This document shows positions 1 to 8,629 of a DNA stretch of 64,000 nucleotides, one piece after another. The position numbers were made by a program, and so were the translations under genes. The notes below the pieces were generated by a model that did no database searches, was not told the DNA's origin, and saw only the letters and a list, made by a program, of their open reading frames with translations. The stretch comes from Litoditis marina (Eukaryota > Nematoda > Chromadorea > Rhabditida > Rhabditidae): assembly GCA_964036275.1 (NCBI GenBank), contig OZ038434.1:4176560-4240559 (forward strand), read 5' to 3'. Each line of letters opens with the position of its first letter. The stretch's first letter is position 1.

Positions 1-118
1 TAATTTATTCTGAAATCAATAACGATTTGCAATCTCACAAAGGGTCTCTCTATCCGTATTAAAACTCTCATATCCATGAAATTTGAAACAAAACGCTGAA
101 AACTTCTTCCAAAACAAT

Positions 119-200
119 TGACGAGAGTGGGATTCGAACCCACGCCTCCGGAGAGACTGGTGCCTAAAACCAGCGCCTTAGACCGCTCGGCCATCTCGCC
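119..200 (-). tRNA. trnL-UAG: tRNA-Leu (UAG)
   Basis: Consensus copy; first complete gene in the window. Confidence 0.95.
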
Positions 201-430
201 ACTCTTTCCGATGACTGTATGCGTTGGGACATGAGCAAGCGACTAATTCCTATGACAAATTGAGAAAAAGAAATAATCTACAAAATGATCTAGAAAACAT
301 CTATACAGTTAGCTTAATTTATTCTGAAATCAATAACGATTTGCAATCTCACAAAGGGTCTCTATCCGTATTAAAACTCTCATATCCATGAAATTTAAAA
401 CAAAACGCTGAAAACTTCTTCCAAAACAAT

Positions 431-512
431 TGACGAGAGTGGGATTCGAACCCACGCCTCCGAAGAGACTGGTGCCTAAAACCAGCGCCTTAGACCGCTC
501 GGCCATCTCGCC
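431..512 (-). tRNA. trnL-UAG: tRNA-Leu (UAG), UUCG variable-arm variant
   Basis: Variable arm reads CUCUUCGGAG instead of CUCUCCGGAG, the form I know from other eukaryotic tRNA-Leu genes. Spacing from the previous gene is 312 bp because the spacer lacks one CT. Confidence 0.95.
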
Positions 513-604
513 ACTCTTTCCGATGACTGTATGCGTTGGGACATGAGCAAGCGACTAATTCCTATGACAAATTGAGAAAAAGAAATAATCTACAAAATGA
601 TCTA

Positions 605-1780
605 ATAATAATAATAATAATTTATTGCTCATATATAAATGGCAGAACAAATTGTAACGTGTTATGATGACGATTATACATGAACTTATGTAAAAGAGAC
701 ATTTAAAATACCGAGGATGGAGAGATATTAAATCCGGAGAGATTCAGAAATATTGATGCAGCTGATGGAAAAGGAGAGAAGAAAGAGAAATATCACATAT
801 AAAGGTTTTTCATACGAGAGGCAGGGATGATCTTGTAATCGTACAACTCGTAGTACTTCATAATGAAGGTAGTTCTGAAGTAAGGCGGAACAACGAAAAC
901 ATAATAGTCCTCAACAGATGCATTAGGAAACTGTTCACAATGAGAGTGTACTTCTTTACAATAGCGAGCAATTCTCTCGAGCTGACTGGGATACAATGTT
1001 GGTGGAACATGGTGTTTGTAGAAATTATCGAATGAACCGGGAGCAGGAATAGAAATTGGATCATCAGTTGGAAGGGATTCAGAAGGAGTTGGACAAGTAT
1101 TATGTTCAGATGAAATGGCTTGAGGAGAGTCACATGTAGCAGAGGGAGAAGTAATAATGACAGAACTTCTACTTTCTTCAACTACCTCCATTTCTGTCTG
1201 AAGATTGGTGTCGGCTGGACTTGGCAGGATTGTAGTTTGGTCAGTGACCTCAGCTCGGGCGGCGTCTCGTTTCGATTGTCTGGCGAGGAATCCGGCCTTT
1301 CGCTGTTCCGGGGTTTCGAACTTCCGCACATGAAAAGTTGACATAGAATCTTCGGATTTCATTGCAGTAGAAAGATCAATCAGACGAGGAAACGGAGTAC
1401 CATCTTTGACCGAAACTTTGAGTGGGCGAGGTAAACCATCTTGACGAGGTTTACCCAAACGGTGTAGAATAGAGATATTAGATGGAGAAACGGACACCAA
1501 ATTGAAAATTGCATTCACCTTTCTCTTTGTTGAAGAATCCTCTGGTAGGCCATAAATAGTGAGACATCGACGATCATTGAAACGGTGAAGTTCAGCTTGA
1601 ATAATGGTGGGCAGAGATTGGGTCAGACTGTCGAGTTTGGAGTTGAGTGATTTAATTTCACTCAAAATGGTAGAAAAATGGGTTCGAGATGGTACCATTT
1701 TTGGACGAGGCGATGGCATAATAATCAATCGGGAGGGGTCACCTCACACGACCGAGACAAGGGGTGGGAATGAGAAAAAA
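605..1780 (-). mobile_element. ORF1-only LINE-like element (half-LINE)
   Basis: A 1,176-bp insertion in an array spacer, flanked by a 5-bp ATCTA duplication (600-604 and 1781-1785). Read on the minus strand it has a short 5' leader (1780-1720), one complete ORF (1719-793) and a 3' UTR of about 190 bp that ends in AATAAATT followed by a run of TTA repeats (605-620 on plus). There is no reverse transcriptase or endonuclease. Both ends look intact, so this is a compact non-autonomous element, not a 5'-truncated LINE. Mammalian HAL1 elements have a comparable layout; the comparison is mine. Its 3' tail resembles that of the reverse-transcriptase LINE in this array. Confidence 0.75.
793..1719 (-). 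CDS. LINE ORF1-like nucleic-acid-binding protein
   Basis: A 308-aa frame starting at the first ATG (protein starts MPSPRPKMVPSR). Residues about 15-45 have a hydrophobic heptad-like pattern (ILSEIKSLNSKLDSL) suggesting a coiled coil. Residues about 50-110 (RCLTIYGLPED, ILHRLGKPR, RPLKVSV, PFPRLIDLS) resemble the RNA-recognition-motif-like domain of LINE ORF1 proteins, which bind the element's RNA. A basic stretch (EQRKAGFLARQSKRDAARAEV) follows, then an acidic Ser/Pro/Thr-rich linker, then a Tyr-rich C-terminus (YYVFVVPPYF, KYYELYDYK). An in-frame TTG lies three codons upstream and is not needed. Family assignment is by motif resemblance only. Whether it is expressed is unknown; the frame is unbroken. 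Confidence 0.65.
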   Translation of the reverse strand: MPSPRPKMVPSRTHFSTILSEIKSLNSKLDSLTQSLPTIIQAELHRFNDRRCLTIYGLPEDSSTKRKVNAIFNLVSVSPSNISILHRLGKPRQDGLPRPLKVSVKDGTPFPRLIDLSTAMKSEDSMSTFHVRKFETPEQRKAGFLARQSKRDAARAEVTDQTTILPSPADTNLQTEMEVVEESRSSVIITSPSATCDSPQAISSEHNTCPTPSESLPTDDPISIPAPGSFDNFYKHHVPPTLYPSQLERIARYCKEVHSHCEQFPNASVEDYYVFVVPPYFRTTFIMKYYELYDYKIIPASRMKNLYM

Positions 1781-1923
1781 ATCTAGAAAACATCTATACA
1801 GTTAGCTTAATTTATTCTGAAATCAATAACGATTTGCAATCTCACAAAGGGTCTCTATCCGTATTAAAACTCTCATATCCATGAAATTTAAAACAAAACG
1901 CTGAAAACTTCTTCCAAAACAAT

Positions 1924-2005
1924 TGACGAGAGTGGGATTCGAACCCACGCCTCCGAAGAGACTGGTGCCTAAAACCAGCGCCTTAGACCGCTCGGCCATC
2001 TCGCC
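1924..2005 (-). tRNA. trnL-UAG: tRNA-Leu (UAG), UUCG variable-arm variant
   Basis: Variable arm CUCUUCGGAG; first gene to the right of the ORF1 element. Confidence 0.95.
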
Positions 2006-2237
2006 ACTCTTTCCGATGACTGTATGCGTTGGGACATGAGCAAGCGACTAATTCCTATGACAAATTGAGAAAAAGAAATAATCTACAAAATGATCTAGAA
2101 AACATCTATACAATTAGCTCAATTTATTCTGAAATCATTAGCGATTTACAATCTCACAAAGGGTCTCTCTATCAGTATTAAAACTCTCATATCCATGAAA
2201 TTTAAAACAAAACGCTGAAAACTTCTTCCAAAACAAT

Positions 2238-2319
2238 TGACGAGAGTGGGATTCGAACCCACGCCTCCGGAGAGACTGGTGCCTAAAACCAGCGCCTTAG
2301 ACCGCTCGGCCATCTCGCC
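2238..2319 (-). tRNA. trnL-UAG: tRNA-Leu (UAG)
   Basis: Consensus copy. Confidence 0.95.
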
Positions 2320-2551
2320 ACTCTTTCCGATGGCTGTATGCGTTGGGACATGAGCAAGCGACTAATTCCTATGACAAATTGAGAAAAAGAAATAATCTAC
2401 AAAATGATCTAGAAAACATCTATACAATTAGCTCAATTTATTCTGAAATCATTAGCGATTTACAATCTCACAAAGGGTCTCTCTATCCGTATTAAAACTC
2501 TCATATCCATGAAATTTGAAACAAAACGCTGAAAACTTCTTCCAAAACAAT

Positions 2552-2633
2552 TGACGAGAGTGGGATTCGAACCCACGCCTCCGGAGAGACTGGTGCCTAA
2601 AACCAGCGCCTTAGACCGCTCGGCCATCTCGCC
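2552..2633 (-). tRNA. trnL-UAG: tRNA-Leu (UAG)
   Basis: Consensus copy. Confidence 0.95.
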
Positions 2634-2865
2634 ACTCTTTCCGATGGCTGTATGCGTTGGGACATGAGCAAGCGACTAATTCCTATGACAAATTGAGAAA
2701 AAGAAATAATCTACAAAATGATCTAGAAAACATCTATACAATTAGCTCAATTTATTCTGAAATCATTAGCGATTTACAATCTCACAAAGGGTCTCTCTAT
2801 CCGTATTAAAACTCTCAGATCCATGAAATTTAAAACAAAACGCTGAAAACTTCTTCCAAAACAAT

Positions 2866-2947
2866 TGACGAGAGTGGGATTCGAACCCACGCCTCCGGAG
2901 AGACTGATGCCTAAAACCAGCGCCTTAGACCGCTCGGCCATCTCGCC
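2866..2947 (-). tRNA. trnL-UAG: tRNA-Leu (UAG)
   Basis: C40 to U, giving a G30-U40 wobble in the anticodon stem. Confidence 0.92.
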
Positions 2948-3179
2948 ACTCTTTCCGATGGCTGTATGCGTTGGGACATGAGCAAGCGACTAATTCCTAT
3001 GACAAATTGAGAAAAAGAAATAATCTACAAAATGATCTAGAAAACATCTATACAATTAGCTCAATTTATTCTGAAATCATTAGCGATTTACAATCTCACA
3101 AAGGGTCTCTCTATCAGTATTAAAACTCTCATATCCATGGAATTTAAAACAAAACGCTGAAAACTTCTTCCAAAACAAT

Positions 3180-3261
3180 TGACGAGAGTGGGATTCGAAC
3201 CCACGCCTCCGGAGAGACTGATGCCTAAAACCAGCGCCTTAGACCGCTCGGCCATCTCGCC
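3180..3261 (-). tRNA. trnL-UAG: tRNA-Leu (UAG)
   Basis: Same C40 to U change as the gene at 2866. Confidence 0.92.
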
Positions 3262-3493
3262 ACTCTTTCCGATGGCTGTATGCGTTGGGACATGAGCAAG
3301 CGACTAATTCCTATGACAAATTGAGAAAAAGAAATAATCTACAAAATGATCTAGAAAACATCTATACAATTAGCTCAATTTATTCTGAAATCATTAGCGA
3401 TTTACAATCTCACAAAGGGTCTCTCTATCCGTATTAAAACTCTCATATCCATGAAATTTAAAACAAAACGCTGAAAACTTCTTCCAAAACAAT

Positions 3494-3575
3494 TGACGAG
3501 AGTGGGATTCGAACCCACGCCTCCGGAGAGACTGGTGCCTAAAACCAGCGCCTTAGACCGCTCGGCTATCTCGCC
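3494..3575 (-). tRNA. trnL-UAG: tRNA-Leu (UAG)
   Basis: G9 to A, inside the A box but still fitting its purine position. Confidence 0.92.
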
Positions 3576-3805
3576 ACTCTTTCCGATGGCTGTATGCGTT
3601 GGGACATTAGCAAGCGACTAATTCCTATGACAAATTGAGAAAAAGAAATAATATAAAAAATGATCTAGAAAACATCTATACAATTAGCTTAATTTATTCT
3701 GAAATCAATAACGATTTGCAATCTCACAAAGGGTCTCTATCCGTATTAAAACTCTCATATCCATGAAATTTAAAACAAAACGCTGAAAACTTCTTCCAAA
3801 ACAAT

Positions 3806-3887
3806 TGACGAGAGTGGGATTCGAACCCACGCCTCCGAAGAGACTGGTGCCTAAAACCAGCGCCTTAGACCGCTCGGCCATCTCGCC
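3806..3887 (-). tRNA. trnL-UAG: tRNA-Leu (UAG), UUCG variable-arm variant
   Basis: Variable arm CUCUUCGGAG with the short (312-bp) spacer type; LINE copy 1 lies 21 bp upstream of its 5' end. Confidence 0.95.
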
Positions 3888-3908
3888 ACTCTTTCCGATG
3901 GCTGTATG

Positions 3909-5893
3909 ATAATAATTTATTCATCAACTCGTTATTTGACAGACAATTTCAATGGCAAATTATTATCACGTGTGTTGATTTTAAAAGAAAAACATGTACA
4001 GAACAAAATTATACAAACCAAAACTATCCAGCAGTGGAGGGTTGGCGGGCTTCTCAATGGGCAGGGCAGCTGGAGGACTGGACTGGCACTGGACTGGCGA
4101 CATCGGGCGACAGACGATAGGCGACACAGGCACGAAAGAAGAGAAATTGGCATCTTACTTCAAACGGTAGCATTTTGTGAATTCAAGGAGAAAACTATGC
4201 ACAAAATAGAATTTCGCATTCAAATATGAACTATAACAAAACCTTTATTGCTTTTCGTCGAAAAGAGGCAGAGTTTTTGCTGAGGAATGACTTCGCTGGT
4301 AATTGGTTCCAAATATGGATATATCGCTGAATGAATGACTGTTTGAAATATTCATGATTTGTACGTGGAATTAACAAAAACAGAGAGTGATTTCGAGATC
4401 GGTCAGCGCGGTGAGATCGGGTGAAAAAAGCCGCAAAATCTAAATCAACTTCACTTATTGCAATTTTGTACATATAGGCGAGACCAGCGGCTGTCCTTCT
4501 CTGCTGCAATGTGGTTGTCTCTAGTGCTGTCAACCGTTCTTCGTATGAAATTTCCGTCAATCCAACTCTGTTGAATATTCTCTTCGTGAATGTTCTCTGC
4601 ACCGATTCTAGCTCTTTGATTGAAGTCAGAAGTATGGGATCCCATACTTCACATGAATACTCTATAATTGGTCTCACATATGTACAGAACAACTTGAACA
4701 GTAGTGATGGATTCTTGGTGAGGAATGATTTCAGAATGTAGTTTGATTTCGCACGACACCGACTGACTACAGATGTAATGTGTTTCGAAAACGAGAGTCT
4801 ATGGTCGTACACAACCCCCAGATCTTTGAATTCATTGACTTGCTCCAACTTTTTGCCATCAAAGTAAAAATCATAGGCAGGGTGACGATTTCCAAAACAC
4901 ATAATTTTGGTTTTATCAATATTTATATCCATTTCCCAGGTTTTGGACCAATTTGAGATTGCACCAATGCCATCTTGGAGTGATTTCGGTGAATCAATGG
5001 AGTAAATTTTGCTGTCATCTGCGTACATTTGGCAATGTACTCCAGGAGGCAGATTATCAGTGACGTCATTGATGTACAAAATGAATAGAATTGGACCAAG
5101 AACTGTCCCTTGTGCAACACCAGACAAGCAAGAGAAACAATTGGACAGTTTTCCGTTGACCACAACAGATTGAGTGCGATTGCAAATGAGGTTTCCCAGA
5201 AACTTGAGAAGGCAGCCGGAGATGCCATAAGATTGTAGTTTGCTCAGCAGTAGTTTATGCGAGATTGAATCGAAAGCACGGGAGAAATCAATGAAACACG
5301 AAGATACAAAACTGCCAGAATCAATTTCTTTTTGCCATAAGGGGATAGTTGATAATAGGGCAGATGTTGTACTTTTGCGAGCAAGAAAACCATGCTGGGC
5401 GGAGGAAATGAGATTATTTTGAAGCAAGTATTTGAGCAGAGGCTTACAGACAATTCTTTCCATGACTTTGGAAATTCCAGAAGTTAGTGAAATACGACGA
5501 TAGTTTGATGGGTTCGAGCGAGTACCTTTCTTGAATATTGGTCTGACAATTGCGGTTTTCCAGAGATCTGGCACTTCGCCAGTTAGCATGATTCTTCGAA
5601 ATAAGTACGTGAGAGGACACGTGAGGGCCACCGCGCACTTTTTCAAGAAGTAATAGGGAATGGTGTCGGGGGAAGTAGAAACTCGCAAAGGCAGTTTCAG
5701 TAAGGCTCGATAAGTTGATTCGCTATTGATGTCAATGTAGTTCAGAACAGTTGTAGTTCGGTGAGAAAACGATTGGGAATGACCGGAGGGTTTTTTGTAT
5801 ACAGATTCAAAATACTTAGCGAATTCGTTTGATTTCTCTACGAATTCGCTAAGTATTTTGAATTCGCTAAGTAATTCGAATTCGCTAAGTATC
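3909..5893 (-). mobile_element. 5'-truncated LINE, copy 1
   Basis: A 1,985-bp non-LTR retrotransposon fragment on the minus strand. It has a 3' UTR of about 320 bp (3909-4230) ending in AATAAATTATTAT, a reverse transcriptase frame, and a 5' end lost upstream of the RT domain. Target duplication TATG lies at 3905-3908 and 5894-5897. The 5' junction (5841-5893) is not LINE sequence but repeated, partly inverted copies of the adjacent 23 bp. This copy lacks 7 bp near 4028 (ataatac) that the other five copies have. It is inserted 21 bp upstream of a tRNA gene and in the same orientation. Confidence 0.9.
4231..5838 (-). pseudogene. LINE reverse transcriptase, N-terminally truncated (copy 1)
   Basis: An open frame of 535 codons plus stop with no start of its own; it simply runs into the 5' truncation. 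RT motifs in order: a fingers segment (IVRPIFKKG, about 98-106; SNYRRISLTSG, about 111-121), motif A FIDFSRAFD (about 182-190, first catalytic Asp), GVAQGTVLGPILFILYIND (about 240-258), motif C YADD (about 272-275, two catalytic Asp), LGVVYDHRLSFSKHI, and the late CR1-group signature VRPIIEYSCEVWDP. The element uses such an enzyme for target-primed reverse transcription in the nucleus. No endonuclease domain remains, so this copy cannot move by itself. Marks specific to this copy: V in INDVTDN (others I) and SKNSAS near the C-terminus. Assignment to the CR1/Jockey group is from motif style. Confidence 0.88.
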
Positions 5894-6108
5894 TATGCGT
5901 TGGGACATGAGCAAGCGACTAATTCCTATGACAAATTGAGAAAAAGAAATAATCTACAAAATGATCTAGAAAACATCTATACAATTAGCTCAATTTATTC
6001 TGAAATCATTAGCGATTTACAATCTCACAAAGGGTCTCTCTATCAGTATTAAAACTCTCATATCCATGAAATTTAAAACAAAACGCTGAAAACTTCTTCC
6101 AAAACAAT

Positions 6109-6190
6109 TGACGAGAGTGGGATTCGAACCCACGCCTCCGGAGAGACTAGTGCCTAAAACCAGCGCCTTAGACCGCTCGGCGATCTCGCC
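6109..6190 (-). tRNA. trnL-UAG: tRNA-Leu (UAG)
   Basis: C41 to U (G29-U41 wobble) and G9 to C, which departs from the A-box consensus. The same pair of changes marks the first gene after LINE copies 2 and 3. Confidence 0.88.
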
Positions 6191-6422
6191 ACTCTTTCCG
6201 ATGGCTGTATGCGTTGGGACATGAGCAAGCGACTAATTCCTATGACAAATTGAGAAAAAGAAATAATCTACAAAATGATCTAGAAAACATCTATACAATT
6301 AGCTCAATTTATTCTGAAATCATTAGCGATTTACAATCTCACAAAGGGTCTCTCTATCCGTATTAAAACTCTCATATCCATGAAATTTAAAACAAAACGC
6401 TGAAAACTTCTCCCAAAACAAT

Positions 6423-6504
6423 TGACGACAGTGGGATTCGAACCCACGCCTCCGGAGAGACTGGTGCCTAAAACCAGCGCCTTAGACCGCTCGGCCATCT
6501 CGCC
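6423..6504 (-). tRNA. trnL-UAG: tRNA-Leu (UAG), acceptor-stem mismatch
   Basis: C67 to G gives a G6-G67 mismatch in the acceptor stem. Confidence 0.85.
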
Positions 6505-6736
6505 ACTCTTTCCGATGGCTGTATGCGTTGGGACATGAGCAAGCGACTAATTCCTATGACAAATTGAGAAAAAGAAATAATCTACAAAATGATCTAGAAA
6601 ACATCTATACAATTAGCTCAATTTATTCTGAAATCATTAGCGATTTACAATCTCACAAAGGGTCTCTCTATCAGTATTAAAACTCTCATATCCATGAAAT
6701 TTAAAACAAAACGCTGAAAACTTCTTCCAAAACAAT

Positions 6737-6818
6737 TGACGAGAGTGGGATTCGAACCCACGCCTCCGGAGAGACTGGTGCCTAAAACCAGCGCCTTAGA
6801 CCGCTCGGCCATCTCGCC
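6737..6818 (-). tRNA. trnL-UAG: tRNA-Leu (UAG)
   Basis: Consensus copy. Confidence 0.95.
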
Positions 6819-6956
6819 ACTCTTTCCGATGGCTGTATGCGTTGGGACATGAGCAAGCGACTAATTCCTATGACAAATTGAGAAAAATAAATAATCTACA
6901 AAATGATCTAGAAAACATCTATACAATTAGCTCAATTTATTCTGAAATCATTCAAT

Positions 6957-7038
6957 TGACGAGAGTGGGATTCGAACCCACGCCTCCGGAGAGACTGGTG
7001 CCTAAAACCAGCGCCTTAGACCGCTCGGCGATCTCGCC
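6957..7038 (-). tRNA. trnL-UAG: tRNA-Leu (UAG), shortened spacer
   Basis: G9 to C. Only 220 bp from the previous gene: 94 bp of spacer are missing at about 6952. The deletion removes the usual 3' flank including the TTTT terminator next to this gene. Confidence 0.88.
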
Positions 7039-7270
7039 ACTCTTTCCGATGGCTGTATGTGTTGGGACATGAGCAAGCGACTAATTCCTATGACAAATTG
7101 AGAAAAAGAAATAATCTACAAAATGATCTAGAAAACATCTATACAATTAGCTCAATTTATTCTGAAATCATTAGCGATTTACAATCTCACAAAGGGTCTC
7201 TCTATCCGTATTAAAACTCTCATATCCATGAAATTTAAAACAAAACGCTGAAAACTTCTTCCAAAACAAT

Positions 7271-7352
7271 TGACGAGAGTGGGATTCGAACACACGCCTC
7301 CGGAGAGACTGGTGCCTAAAACCAGCGCCTTAGACCGCTCGGCCATCTCGCC
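7271..7352 (-). tRNA. trnL-UAG: tRNA-Leu (UAG), T-stem mismatch
   Basis: G52 to U gives U52-C62 and also alters the B box. Confidence 0.82.
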
Positions 7353-7584
7353 ACTCTTTCCGATGGCTGTATGCGTTGGGACATGAGCAAGCGACTAATT
7401 CCTGTGACAAATTGAGAAAAAGAAATAATCTACAAAATGATCTAGAAAACATCTATACAATTAGCTCAATTTATTCTGAAATCATTAGCGATTTACAATC
7501 TCACAAAGGGTCTCTCTATCCGTATTAAAACTCTCATATCCATTGAATTTAAAACAAAACGCTGAAAACTTCTTCCAAAACAAT

Positions 7585-7666
7585 TGACGAGAGTGGGATT
7601 CGAACCCACGCCTCCGGAGAGACTGGTGCCTAAAACCAGCGCCTTAGACCGCTCGGCCATCTCGCC
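7585..7666 (-). tRNA. trnL-UAG: tRNA-Leu (UAG)
   Basis: Consensus copy. Confidence 0.95.
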
Positions 7667-7898
7667 ACTCTTTCCGATGGCTGTATGCGTTGGGACATGA
7701 GCAAGCGACTAATTCCTATGACAAATTGAGAAAAAGAAATAATCTACAAAATGATCTAGAAAACATCTATACAATTAGCTCAATTTATTCTGAAATCATT
7801 AGCGATTTACAATCTCACAAAGGGTCTCTCTATCCGTATTAAAACTCTCATATCCATTGAATTTAAAACAAAACGCTGAAAACTTCTTCCAAAACAAT

Positions 7899-7980
7899 TG
7901 ACGAGAGTGGGATTCGAACCCACGCCTCCGGAGAGACTGGTGCCTAAAACCAGCGCCTTAGACCGCTCGGCCATCTCGCC
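7899..7980 (-). tRNA. trnL-UAG: tRNA-Leu (UAG)
   Basis: Consensus copy. Confidence 0.95.
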
Positions 7981-8212
7981 ACTCTTTCCGATGGCTGTAT
8001 GCGTTGGGACATGAGCAAGCGACTAATTCCTATGACAAATTGAGAAAAAGAAATAATCTACAAAATGATCTAGAAAACATCTATACAATTAGCTCAATTT
8101 ATTCTGAAATCATTAGCGATTTACAATCTCACAAAGGGTCTCTCTATCCGTATTAAAACTCTCATATCCATGAAATTTAAAACAAAACGCTGAAAACTTC
8201 TTCCAAAACAAT

Positions 8213-8294
8213 TGACGAGAGTGGGATTCGAACCCACGCCTCCGGAGAGACCGGTGCCTAAAACCAGCGCCTTAGACCGCTCGGCCATCTCGCC
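8213..8294 (-). tRNA. trnL-UAG: tRNA-Leu (UAG)
   Basis: A42 to G, a U28-G42 wobble; recurs as the second-last gene before LINE copy 3. Confidence 0.92.
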
Positions 8295-8526
8295 ACTCTT
8301 TCGGATGGCTGTATGCGTTGGGACATGAGCAAGCGACTAATTCCTATGACAAATTGAGAAAAAGAAATAATCTACAAAATGATCTAGAAAACATTTATAC
8401 AATTAGCTCAATTTATTCTGAAATCATTAGCGATTTATAATCTCACAAAGGGTCTCTCTATCCGTATTAAAACTCTCATATCCATGAAATTTAAAACAAA
8501 ACGCTGAAAACTTCTTCCAAAACAAT

Positions 8527-8608
8527 TGACGAGAGTGGGATTCGAACCCACGCCTCCGGAGAGACTGGTGCCTAAAACCAGCGCCTTAGACCGCTCGGCC
8601 ATCTCGCC
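8527..8608 (-). tRNA. trnL-UAG: tRNA-Leu (UAG)
   Basis: Consensus copy; LINE copy 2 is 21 bp upstream of its 5' end. Confidence 0.95.
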
Positions 8609-8629
8609 ACTCTTTCCGATGGCTGTATG

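Noticed and set aside
1924..2005. Different isoacceptor among the array genes
   Set aside because: Every copy checked keeps the loop UUUAGGC, so the anticodon is UAG throughout.
4923..5228. Overlapping frames inside the LINE on both strands (for example 101 codons at 4923-5228)
   Set aside because: They lie in other frames of the reverse transcriptase and recur in all copies.
5795..6052. 85-codon plus-strand frame beginning MYTDSKYLANSF next to each LINE
   Set aside because: It reads through the LINE 5' fold-back into the array spacer. It repeats with the junction and matches no domain.
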